A stretch of DNA of 64,000 nucleotides, taken from positions 479,444-543,443 of the forward strand of contig CAADRB010000015.1 in assembly GCA_900708905.1 (NCBI GenBank). Reading direction: 5' to 3'. Positions 1-12,500 of this stretch are shown here, piece by piece (the first letter of the stretch is position 1; the number at the start of each line of letters is the position of its first letter). Both the position numbers and the translations under genes were made by a program. The stretch is from Hymenolepis diminuta (taxonomy: Eukaryota > Platyhelminthes > Cestoda > Cyclophyllidea > Hymenolepididae). The notes beneath the pieces were generated by a model. It searched no databases, had not been told where the DNA came from, and was given only the letters and a program-made list of their open reading frames with translations.

Positions 1-559
1 GTGATTATGGCAGCTTTCCATCGGTGATTTAAATTTTGATTGAGGGTATACACAAGATCGCACACGCTACGTGCGCGCATCGGGTCACACTTTGTCGGAA
101 CAAAAAGTTGTTTTGATAAAAACATCTCTTCACACGCTGTCCTTAAGTTTTGACCTCTAAATTCTGCTCCGCGGGTGGATTGTACTAACACGGCGGGAGA
201 TCGCCTTAGATGAATAATCAATCGGAGCAAGATCAGGCAAAATGTAGATTTAAACTGTGCACTGGGTCCGTAACAAGCATTTCTGGCACACTACGAGTTT
301 AGGAAGAGTAAAGATAGCTGATTTGCATACTGTCGGTGAGAGTAGAGTAACATCGGACCCTTTCGAATGTAAATGTGTTATCGTAGTGTATGTCGCACCT
401 TTAGTGTATCCGGAGTGGTAAGTTAGAGCTGAGTTCTGGAAAAATCTGGTTTCGGTGATTGAATATGAATAGAAGGATGAGGAATTTTGGTAATAGATAG
501 ACACTGGTTGCGTCCTCTCACGAGATTTACCGCATTCGTAGGTTCGAGAGTAGATGTCT

Positions 560-1500
560 GGTGGGTTTCGTTTTCGTCATGGGAATTGGATAAGGTTGAG
601 CTCATCGATTCAGTCTAGACCCATTAGGTTAATATTTCGATCTATAACGTAGCACCCCTTGAAGATCGTCTTCTCTAAGAATGTAGTCTCGTATGGCATC
701 GATACGCAGAGTTGCACAGCATTAGATATCGGAGCCAGTGTCAATCATAGCTCTGCCTCATCTGAGTTAATGCTCTCTTATTTTGTCTCGTTGAATTGTT
801 CGTAGAATATTCTGGGTAGAAGTATTCTTTGTGGCCATTGACATTGCAGTTCTGGCAGCGACGTCTTCGATAGGACAGTCTCGGTGATCAGCATCCTGAT
901 AGTGCCTGCTTTCGGTATTCGTCGGATAATTGTTGGAGAGGAAGTGGGTCCTCTTGGTCGATGGATGATAGGTTATTTTCTGGTCCTTTCAAGTTGAACA
1001 CTCGCGGTTAACAGTCCTGCATCAGATTCGGGGCTGTAACGGGACTTTTTGGCGTCGGATTTCTTGTCCAAGAGGGACAGAAGTTTGAGTCGAATCTAAG
1101 CATGGCAAGGAGATCGGAGACCAAGAATGAAAATGAGACATCCGAATAGGTTTTCTTCGAGAGAACCAAATCGGAAATTAGTGCAAAGTCGGTTAACGAT
1201 ACCTATACGGTAGTAAACATTTTCATCTCCACTTATGGTCAAGTTGGAGAGGGAACTGTTGTCACCAACGCCCGAACCTAATTTGCTAATCATCTTTTCA
1301 TAAGTTAGATCGGCAGGATCCATCGGCTGAAAGAAGGATGAACATTGGTAATTGTCGCTTTTGTTAAATTCACGAAGCAGAACGGTGATTCGAGTGGCGT
1401 GGGGAGATCTGTCATGATGTTCTTATAAATATCAACGTGTTGAATATATCATGTCGAAAAAGTTTCATCAGTAAAAGGATTATGATAAAATATACCCATA
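560..1500 (-). pseudogene. Ty3/Gypsy retrotransposon gag-protease remnant
   Basis: Read on the minus strand, the segment from about 1500 to 1096 is open and resembles the C-terminal half of a Ty3/Gypsy Gag: MDPADLTYEKM begins at 1323 and a GLRSPCHA motif falls near 1100. Further on, near 860-815, is a zinc-knuckle-like CQNCNVNGHKEYFY whose last cysteine is replaced by tyrosine. The retroviral-type aspartic protease signature MIDTGSDI follows at 748-725, with the catalytic Asp codon at 742-740; it is cut by a stop straight after. An MGLD motif typical of the protease-to-RT linker lies near 633-620. Stops and frameshifts separate the pieces, so this is a dead copy. Order and strand agree with the LTR at 1690-1916 being its 5' LTR. 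The rest of pol would lie beyond the left edge or is lost; bases 1-560 show no clear RT motif. Confidence 0.72.
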
Positions 1501-1689
1501 TTTTCACGTAGTCTTTTGGATCCTTTGTAGACATTGATAAATGTTTCTCACAATTGAAGAGATTCGGGCTTCCACATCCGCGTAATTCGATAACTGTGTC
1601 GCCAAACTATTATAATCTGCTCTTCTCTGTAAGATACCGTAACCGACTTTCAGATTCCCTAAAACATTGTACTAATTACAAACACGACC

Positions 1690-1916
1690 CAACAACATCA
1701 ACGCAATTTATTAGTAGGTAAATTAGGTTTGTATACAAGATGTCAGTCATGTCTTGTCGTCGGTGTCTCAGCGTGGTGTTAGACACCTGTTTACGTATCT
1801 ATGTACAAACATGCAAACACACAACGAGACCACATGTGGACACTATAGTGGAGATCTTATCGCCAGTTAATCATTTCTAATCGCCAGGTGTTGATAGACA
1901 TCTGCCGGCTATTGCA
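1690..1916 (-). repeat. LTR of the Ty3/Gypsy family (5' LTR of the left-edge element)
   Basis: This segment matches the solo LTRs at 38547, 44244 and 60814 along most of its length, including the blocks around the cagtcatg, gacacctgttta, ctatagtggagatcttat and tctgccggctattgca strings. On the minus strand the LTR starts TGCAATAGCC at 1916. It carries an AATAAA-type signal at 1712-1707, as the other copies do, which supports the minus orientation and agrees with the minus-strand Gag and protease that follow. The end facing Gag (near 1690) is diverged, so that boundary is approximate. A stretch at 1550-1650 has the look of a 5' leader but no primer-binding site could be assigned. Confidence 0.7.
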
Positions 1917-3589
1917 TTTCTTATGATGAAACTGATAGTTTTCCGAAATATTTTTCTTGTTGAGGGGATATTGTGAAGAAATTAGGCTCAAAAATATGCT
2001 GTATTAAAGTTAAAAATATTATGAGACCAGTAAGGGACCTTATATTTGAATGTACTAACTGCGATTATCTTTTTTTCATTTAAATAGTGATATATTGACG
2101 ATTCAGTTCTAGATAGATAGCTCCTATCATCCGTGAGAAAAAGAAATATCTGAAATGGCTGATCAACCAGTAAAATTAATTTAGTGGTCAATAAACTCTG
2201 AAATAAACTCAGAAAACAAAGAACGAACCCTCAATTTTAGACAGTTAAATCTTAGAATATAAAGGGCTGAATTAAGGCCATGGTGTTAAAAACGTACAAC
2301 CTGAATTCAAAGATCAGATTTTGTTAGATTCTTAATAGAAATATATTACTTATTTAATATCATTTAATCCTCTTTCCTTGACCCATTTTGGATTGATTAA
2401 TTGCTTTCTGTATTCGGATTCTTTCCCACAAAGATGTGGATAATTAAATAATCAGATATAATACAAAACTGAAATAGATGGAAAATTCTAGAGCCTCTAC
2501 CGAATTTACAATGTTTTAGAGTGCTAGAAGAGGTAATAATTATTTTCCCACTTCCAATATTTCTTCTATAAACAAAAATGCAATTTCCCTATTGATTCTC
2601 CCCGATAAAAGTCATTTTGTAATTACAGCTATTTGGTTAACCCGATACCAAGCGAGTTTTACTTTCGTCAGTACACGTTTACCAAAACGTGCCCTGTGTT
2701 CTGCTTTGGGTTTTCGGCTTCCGTGGTAAGTTGCTACATTACGGAGTCCTCTGGATCGACTTGCTCTGCGAAATTACTACTAAGACTTCTATTATACTAC
2801 GCCATAACAGCTAGTAATGACTTTATTAGGCTGACAAATTTTGGAAAATAGTTCATTAATTAAGATGCTGAAGGTTTTGTAATCTTTTTAGAAATTGCCA
2901 CATGAACAGATGGTATATAAAAACAAGCCAAAAACCAGCAAGTTAGATTTACTTCTTTATATAAACACGAAAGAAACAGTCCCCTAAAAGACATAATTAA
3001 ATGAAATATTTTTAATTGTCTTGAAATTACACAGTTTAGATTTGAGTCTCTAATAGGAATGAAAAATAAACAAAGCGAATGACAGTTTGAGCCTCAACTA
3101 CCGTTCTTAAAAACTTATTCAATTAATTTTAGGACATTGGAATAAGTTTGTTGAAATAAACGGTTATAATCATCTAAATATTAAAATTCTGATATTTAAT
3201 TCTCACTTATGTTAGGCACCGATTCGTCAGAAAATATAATTTAGTATGTTCAGTTTATGGACCGACTAATAACCTTAAACACCTGATTTTATGAATATCT
3301 TCGCATTCGACTTTTAGATAAGGCCGGATGTTATGGAACCTTTTATTTCTAAGTCCTTTATCAAATATAATATTAACATGAACAATTCCAAGAAAAACCA
3401 ACGTGCAAGAGAAAAAAATTTAAAATAACTATTTTACCCTATGGGTGCAATTTTTACTCTTTACAATCTGATAAAATTAATAAAATGGTTTGATTTTTTA
3501 AAGTTTACAAATAATGGATTTCGTGACCAATACAAAACTGGCGCCTTAAATAAACGCTCCGATCTTTTAGCCTATTAATATATATTTTA
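1917..3589. other. Intergenic, AT-rich, upstream of the OSBPL9-like gene
   Basis: No coding exon or named repeat was recognised here. The only feature of note is an acceptor-like pyrimidine tract ending in AG at 3570, 19 nt before the first start codon of the next gene; it is a candidate spliced-leader acceptor (see findings). Confidence 0.5.
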
Positions 3590-6500
3590 ATGGAGGGTCC
3601 TCTCAGTAAATGGACTAATGTAGTTCAGGGATGGCAATACAGATGGTTTGTTCTTGATTTAGTTATGGGTGTTCTTTCTTATTATACGGTAAGTATTAGT
3701 TTATATGCTTTGGATGTGGTATAATATTAATCTTAAGTCGCTTATTCTTGCTTCTAAGTTTATATCATAATGGTTTGTAAAATATTAATATTAAATCCAT
3801 TTAGTCAAGAGAAAAGATGATGCGTGGTGAAAGACGTGGCTGTGTCAAGCTAAAGAATGCACAAATGGGTATTAATGATGAGGATGACAGTACCTTTACT
3901 ATCACAGTTGACTCAAAAGTTTTCCACTTCCAAGGTAATTTTTTAAATAATATTATCTTACATGTTGTTTGTTTTTCTACTTTTTAATTCCTTTTCAGCT
4001 CGGAACGCTGAAGAGCGTCAACGATGGTTGGACGCTCTTCAAGAAGCCAGAGATCTTCATACAGATAACTATGCACTTCTCCAGCACGTATGCATTTGTT
4101 TTCTTAGTTTTGCTTTTATTTTTCGACTAACCAAAGAAATTCGGATATTTACAATTTCTCAACCAATTTGATACTTAGTTGTAGGATCTTTCTCAAAAAC
4201 ATAATCTTAGCAGAGTTACGTTGATTTGAATACTTTCTATCTAGCTGAAAAAGACGTCCAATAAATGGTTCCCTGTAGGTTTTTGAATTAAATGTCAGCT
4301 TGCTCTAGTTACAATAGTTTTTTCTGTATTTTGTATTTTTATCTCCTATAGTTTCGGCTATTTAGACCACAGATGTAGCCAACATATTTCTTAATTTTTC
4401 AATTTTATATCGCTTCCGTAGTGTAGCACTTTGCTGTAGTAATTAAAATGTTTACCAATTAGGTACGAAAGCGATCAAGAAAGTCTAGACAATATTATGA
4501 GGTATTGTATTCTAAAATTCCCTTTATTTTAAACATTAGCTAATATTGTTTATTTTGCGTACGGAATTATTGTAGAAAAGACTAACGCATGTTTTATGTT
4601 TGTTTGAATCCACTCTAAAGCATAATATAACAATAATCGTTCCTTTAATCATAAAGTTGATGTACATTGTACCAGTCGGAGTGGCAGACGTAATGATTTA
4701 AAATAAAGAAATCGGGAGTGAAGTGGAATAATTCGTTCTATGGAGCTTGAGTTTTCTCTTGTATGCTGTTCAATTTTAATTGGAGAACACATGCTTGTAT
4801 TTTTCCACAGTTTGAGTTTAATAATCTCCAATCCTGAAAATCGCATATATTATGAATCATGATCCCATTTTGATAAAAGATAGTTGGACGGTTATCCTCT
4901 GTTATTTATTGAATTCAATCACCGCTTAAACCGTTTAAGTTACCTTTTATTTTAAAAGGATTGTTTACGAACATTTACACTAAATTTTAATCAGTGCATT
5001 TCATTGAATTGCAATGAGTCAAATGGTTGCGCTATTATCATTATTTAGTCATTTTGGAAAACATACGTTGTTTAAAAGATATTGAAATATTTAACCTCCT
5101 TTGGTAGAATATTTGCAGAAAGAAAAATAATACTGTTTCATTATCAAAAAGATCACTTTTCCAGATCCATCAATTTGTCCAATTTTAGGGTCATCCTTAA
5201 TACCGAAATTAAACTACGCTTCTGAGGTGATGCATGTTCATTTTTTAAGGTTGCAAAGAAATAAAATTAACAAACATCCAAAATAAATTCAATCTGAGCC
5301 TAATAGTGAACTGAGAAAATCCTGGACATCATAGACCAAAGTCTGCCACCCTTCGACACAGTTTATGACCTTACGATCTATACCTGTTTATCTCCAATTT
5401 GTATCATGCGTGCTAGTTTTATAAATCACCTGACGATTACTATTATTAATCCCCTTCATGAATACGCAAAAATTTTTACCTAGTCTTTACGTAAAAATCA
5501 ATCCGTTTAAGAAGTGAGTGAAAAGCAGTTACTCAGAAAGTCTGTTAAATTTTTCGTTTTTGTGTATGTTTCTTTATAGACTAGCCGTCTTCTTGATTCA
5601 TCAATTACCGTCTCAGAATTCGATCGTCGGATTATTGAAGCAGATGCTTACCTCCAGATTCTCATCGACCAGCATCAGGTAATGATCGCGATTGACAGTC
5701 GTCCCATAATGTCCTCTTTAAAATTTGTATTAAGCACTTAATGTAATCCATTAACAACCTTCTCTTTCTTCTCAGGCCATTGATCAACAGTTGAGTCACC
5801 ATGAACAAGTACTCGGCCAGTCCAGCGAATCGATCAAAAAGCGTTTGCAGGTATGTTAACATTCATAATAATTATTAAATTAAAGTGGCTCAAAATAAAA
5901 TTATCTCACTAATAATCAATAATTCGAACTATTGGTTCCTGAGCTTCCTAGTATGTTATTATCTCGAAGCCTTCTCGAAAATTTAGATGTGTGGGAATTC
6001 TTATTAGAGGGTTAATATTCAATCATCATATACATAATTGGTAATTAACGTGGACTTCAAATTCATGTTCTCTGGTGAGTTAGATGTATCTCCTCATTGT
6101 TGAAAGAAAGTATATAAACACCCTACTGCTTATCTATTTTCCTGTTATGACAGTGTGTTTCGTTTTAAATGTCGGCCATGTTGTTGTTCTGAGAATAAAA
6201 AATTACTGCTGTGTGTTTCTAGACCCAACTTTTTTGGGTAAAAGTAAAAGCAACTCTAAAATAAGTTAATCTAGTTTAAAGAAAGGTCATATATTCCCTT
6301 TTTGTTCTTGGTTTAGTTTGAACTTGTCGTTTTCCTTATCTTCGAGTCATAGTAACTTTTTGTAGTTAACAGAATCACGGAAAACGAGTGATAAATCTTG
6401 TGGCCTTGTGAAAGCTAATGGAGTCGCATTATTAGGAATAGAGAGCAGACACGATGTAGAAAAGTTATATGAGGCCACATAAAGACAATAAATCAAGCCA

Positions 6501-9500
6501 ATTGCATCTCTATAACAATTAACATTTCCTTATATAGTTAGTGTAATATATAAGTGTTCGCATGTTCATCGTGTAACGTTTTAGTAAGTTTCGGTTTTCT
6601 TTTTTGTATACTCTTATGTGACTACTGAATTTCTTAACCAAAGGTACTCTATTCAAATTAAAAATTCCCGTTTTGTTTGGTATTTTTTACTCGTTTGGAA
6701 TATTGTTACTTTTTCGCTAAAGGGAAAACTGTTGGGGACACATGCTTTTGGAATATCAAATCGTGCTTTTATAGGTTCACTTTGTCACAAATAATCGTTT
6801 ATTATAGAATAGAAACATTACAATAGTCTGAATAAGGATTAGAGGTTCGATTTTAAGTAGATAATGACAGTCGGGCCCTATCGACTCCATACTCTAATGT
6901 TCCACAGTTCAATTTTCATAATTCCACCTCTCAGTGGGGATTCATATCTTCACTATTCTGAGCTGATTAACTTGTATGTAAAAGAATGTATGTTCTTGGC
7001 TTGAGAGGTTGTTCATCCCCTCTCGATATTTTTTTTCTCTTTTGATAGATAAAATCAGTTGGTAGATACTGGCTATGTTTTTTCATTAAATTGGGTTAGC
7101 TCAATGAGAAAATCAACAATAGTCGAGATTCATATTTAACGGTTAAGTATAGCATATTTATTCTTGTTTTGGTACTCAATCTATTTCCCACATGCTTTTT
7201 ATCGGATTTTGACAATTTCAAGCTCGTTGCGACTAAATAACTAGGCTTGGTTTTTATTTGAATTTATGGTTTTATTGATGTTTTTTATTAGAAATTAAAT
7301 CTAGATTTTTTTTGTTCACATTTTTTTCTTCAAAAAAGTTTTCTTTCTGTTTTAATAGCTTGTCGTTGGACATAATTTTGTCTTTTAAGTAAAAAATCTA
7401 GTCCATGTATCTCTGAAATCAAAATAGCCCCCAGAATGTTAGGAGTTGTAAATCCAGTATCTGGTAATATTTAAGATTTTTCAGTTACAATTCAGTGACT
7501 TATAACACAAATTCCGACAAGTTTATTCCGTGAATTTCACATATAGACATCAAATATAAATACATCTTTTCACTTAATACGGAAAACTAGAAGCTGCTCC
7601 AAGTGTACAGGATATCAAACATTAAAAGGAAAATTTTTCAGTTGGACATTTTGATTAATAAATGTCATTACTACTTACTAATTTCTAGCCCATTTCCTTT
7701 AAAGGTAGACCTCTAGAGTTGTTGTTTAAATCATCATAAGTTACTTTAAATTTGTACTTAATTTCTCACACAAAGGGTTTCAATGATTTGAGTTACCTAA
7801 TTTACAGTTCATTAATAATAATTTATACTCCTTATGTTGAAGCCTAAGTTACCAAATGTTTGGGAGAACCATGAAAATCAGAGATTAACAGGTTCCAGTC
7901 CAACGGTTCTTTTGCATATGTTTATAAAATCTGGGTGGCCAGTTCGCTTCATGATTGCGCCCAGTAGTTGTCCTAAAAATGGGTCACGCGTGATGTTTTT
8001 TACTTAACCTTACCGCCGGAATTAAATAACGTTAGCAATTTGTTTATCAATTCCTTCATCCAAGCCTACTTATTAAACGAAAGTGTGGTTATGACACATC
8101 GCAAAATTATCTAAACAGACTGTTTATTATTGTTTTTCTGTTAAAATAATCTCAGTATCCTATGATTGACTAGTAAACGAAGTAAATATTATCGAGTTAG
8201 CATAGGCAGCCAATCTGTTTAGTCAGCTGGTTAATTAGCTCTAAGCATTGCGGACATTAACTCATTTGAAATTTACCTGTGAAATACTGAAATCTGAACT
8301 TTAGAAGATTAGAGCATAGTGTAGTGAACTATACTCATTGAAGTAAAGCAGGATCCAAATTTTACTCCCTACTTCTAATCAACCCTCCCGAAATTATCTG
8401 AAAGATAAGTCCACTTTCCAAAACTGCTTGGCCTGTTCGAATAAGTTATCGCAGGATTTTTTCACAACCAATGATTTTAATCTGCAGTATTTTTACCTAA
8501 TTGTCGATTTTACTCAAAGGAATGAATGGTAACAATTGGCGTTTAATTATAAATTTGCGGAAACCTAACTTGCAGGTTTTAAGATGAAAGGAATTGATTC
8601 CATTGGATTTGAGCTTTTTTCTTGTTCATTTTTTAGCTCAGATTGAAGTACATGTTGACACATTATCATTATTTTCCTGAATTCATTAAGTTTAAACTTA
8701 TATAATGGCCTCTTTTATGATTGTCAATGCTTCCCTTCAAAATACTTTCCAACGTAGATCCTTATGGGATAATGTTCTTACAGGTGACGGTCTTATCATC
8801 TCTATTCTCTATAAGATATTATGGAATAAAGGATAGTTATTTGTTTATCCATTTAATTAAATGATGTTTTACACCTTTATTTACATTGGCATAGGTATCT
8901 TACTTATGATGGCATTTTTTCACTGTTCATTTCCTCTCTTCGTTGATCATTTAAGGCTATTTTGCATTTCAAGTTAATGGATACACAATGTTGTCGCCAT
9001 TCTAAATGACCGGCTTTTGGTAAATGACCAAATACACGCTTAATCAACGGTCGAGTCAAGTACACGTACTTCAAAGTAGACAGATGAACCTTTATGTTTG
9101 TTCAGTTTTAAAAATTGACGACATTTGGAGTGACGGGATTATACTCGAAGAGAGAAGTACAGCTTAGTTTGTAACGTCTAATTCGAGATGTCTAGACGTT
9201 CTTAATTCGTTATCCTTTATTTCTCACTATCCCTATAAACAAATTTTATAGGCGTTGATGAAGTAGTGATCAATTTTCAGGTCTGCGGATGTGATACTCA
9301 TCGACGCCAAGTCAGTAAAAGTCATGGCCAATCATAAAAGCTAAAAACTGGTCAAGAATGGGGTAGCAGAGTGCAGATTCTTCATCAGAGAAACTCCAGG
9401 ATATTAGTTCTCTATTCAAGATGAGTGTTAGAAAAAGACTTCCATTTTCAATAGACTTAGAGCTTCTTTCTTGCTCATGTTTTTGATTTGGGGAATGTTC

Positions 9501-12500
9501 GCCATTGTTTCTACAATTTTTGAAAGCAATTTTCTTGAAACAGTTAGTGATAATGTTCAGACACTTAAAACAGTCTAAACTCTATAGTCCTACGCAAGAA
9601 TTATTCTATCAAGTATGAATCATTTGGCTCTTTGCCATAATGTTGGAAATATGTTTCCTTTCCTCTTCCAATGTTAAAATTGTGCCATAATTGCTTAATG
9701 AATATCTAAATGATTGTTGAAGTTGCTTTTATAGAGTATGCAAAATGTGGAAGAATTTTTCTCATTGACTGAGCTATTTCACGTCCTTATCCATTTCTGT
9801 CTTGCAATATCATTTATTTGAACAGTTAGTCGAGCTGAAGACTCAATGTTACTTCCAATAGAAAGACAGTAACAACAGTATGGTCTTTAATCTAAATGTT
9901 TTACTTGTTTTTCATCTTAAAACGTATCATCACTTTGTGTAAATAGGAGAAAAATATTATCCGAAAAAGATCGAAATACGTCGATTTACCTCGTCAGCGT
10001 GCTTTTTATGCATTTCTGGCTAAACTCCAATAATGGCCAACGCTTTTCTTTCAGCATCTCATCGAGTTAGTGAAGAAGACTATCGTTTGCCTTCAATTTG
10101 CTAAGGTACGTCAATCTTGAATATATTTATGTTTTTCCCTAGTAAGTACTACTTTTCAATTCCCTACTGGAATAACTTTTTTACAAGAGCACCACGTACA
10201 CTGGTCACGCCCAAGATTTTTGAGTTGTAGTAGAAAAAAGGAGAAAAGTAGGGAAAAATAAAAAAAACTGTAAATACCCACCTATGACAAATATAAAAGA
10301 AAAAAGAGCATCATCTTTACTTGATAGCAGAAGTACATGTTATGCTTATTCTAGTCGATATGGACCTTGAAAACGTGGATAATTTGGAAAAAATTATATT
10401 CAGGCAGAAAGGGTGGAAAATTTTATGATCCATGTTATATAGGGAATAGATTTGAGTAGAATACCAACGAATCTAATACTCACTTCAATGAATTTAATTA
10501 CAGAATAACACAAGGACATGTATTTGTATGACATAATAACTTTCAATTTGCATAAGTGTAACTGCATGGCAAGAAATGGGGGAGAAATCGGTAGGGTAGT
10601 AGTGATGAGATAGTTTCTGCAGGAAAGAAATCGAAGGAAAATTTTCACCACATGAAAATAATTTTTGCCTTCTCTCTCTCTTTTACAACACTTGTTGTGA
10701 TGACGATTACCATGGGAGGGTTCACCGGTTTGTTTCATCATTGTTTGTCTATACTCCTAATTTTTTTCCCTATCACAAGCATTCACCTATGCATAAAAAT
10801 ATCAAACGTAACCTCAAAGGTAAACTAATTTATTTACAAGTCGCATGGTGACTAAAATATAGCTACCAATATTGAGACGGGAGTTATAACATCCGCCACT
10901 TTTACTTAAAAAAATTCTTGTTGAAACGAATTCAAATCTAATAAAACAAATCTTCTGAACTTACTTAACCTAGGTGTAATTGATGCTTCCTGTTAAAATA
11001 TAATTAACTTGTTTACAATAGTTTTTTGAATATCCAGGATCGCCAGGATTGCGTTGTAAGTTTTTTTTTAATTTTCCCTTAATCAAACTTAACACAATAG
11101 ATCAGATTTCTTATGGGCCGTCAAATAGATTTAATTTCTCACCTAATTCCCATCATGACATTTTTTTATCTATCGCAACATTCTAACAAATATTCTAAAT
11201 TAATCGCAATCCGTCCGAGATCTCCGTTGGATACTACAGTTAAAGTTACCACATCTTGACTGGCTCCTGAAGTTATTTGAATTCAAAGTGCGTTTTCCGT
11301 TTACGAGACCTAGAAAACGCAAATGACCAGAATTTTGTCATTCTGAATTTGAAATTTACTTAAATATCGTCTGGTGCTCTGTGATTGATGTTATAGAGAC
11401 CTTTCCTTAAACTTCCATGATAGCTCCAAGTATAAACTTTGGTAAAGTGTTGTCAGTCAAATCAAGTAAACTATTAATTATTTCATTTCTATTTACTTTT
11501 CCTCTTTCATACTCAGAAGTGAAGCTCTACCTGTTATTGATCCTGAATCTTTGACTCCATTTCAATACAATGTGCGTTGATGAAATTCGATGGCGCGAGA
11601 TAATTTTGCATTTGTGTAGTATGAATTTTAGAACCAATTGCCCTTTTTAATATCCCTACGTAAATTGTCCTTAAACGTCATTTCATTTCTAAATTCATTT
11701 AAATCTTTAGACTCTACACTTGTCATTCGTGCTTTTTTTATTTCTTGATTGGTTTTTGAAGGGTGTTTCGTTGATATATATATTTTCTTATCTGCTTTTA
11801 AATAGTATCCCGTTTAATTGTTCACTCACAGCAGTTTCGATCACAATTTTCCGATCGTCTTATTTGTTTTGCTTTCATTTGTTTATAGGAGAATCCAACA
11901 ACAGCCATGATTAATCTCTGCACTAACACGCTTGCTGAAGGTATGTCTTTTGTTCATTTATTTATAAGACATGATTTTTTGTACTTCGATGATTGCATTA
12001 TTTGTTGCATGCGTTTGCATATGTCTTTGGTAGTCTTTGTAGTCGTGTGTTTCAGGTTCACGTTTGACTAGTTAATGCAGGTTAGAAAATATACACATAA
12101 GCCTAAATCTAGTGACTTAAATTGCCATTTGTGGATGTTGAATTTAACATTTTTGTCGGTAGAAAACCGGTAGATATTCTCTCAAGTCATCATTTTTACT
12201 AGGCGCCCACAGTATCTCAAACTCAGTAGGAAGAAGACAGAATACTTGTAAGTCATTCATGGCTTTCTTTTTCATTATTAAAAAACCATAACTGTTTAAA
12301 TAGCCGCGAGCTATGACATTGATCAGCAGCCTGATTAGCCATAGGTAAAGCAGGTACAAAATTTAATTCCCAGGTAGAAGCAAGGAATAATAATCGAAAA
12401 ATGTAGTGTCCGAAGGGCGAATTCTTCTTTCAGAATTTATGAATTCTAATCCGTGCAACCTAAATATATCATTCCTCTTTTTGTAAGGTTTGCTATTAGA

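Noticed and set aside
1..560. Reverse transcriptase of the left-edge Ty3/Gypsy element
   Set aside because: No RT motif could be read on the minus strand here, so I did not extend the pol annotation to the window edge.
10400..10741. 113-codon open frame, minus strand
   Set aside because: It lies in an intron of the OSBPL9-like gene, has no recognisable domain or splice context, and its composition matches translated AT-rich DNA.
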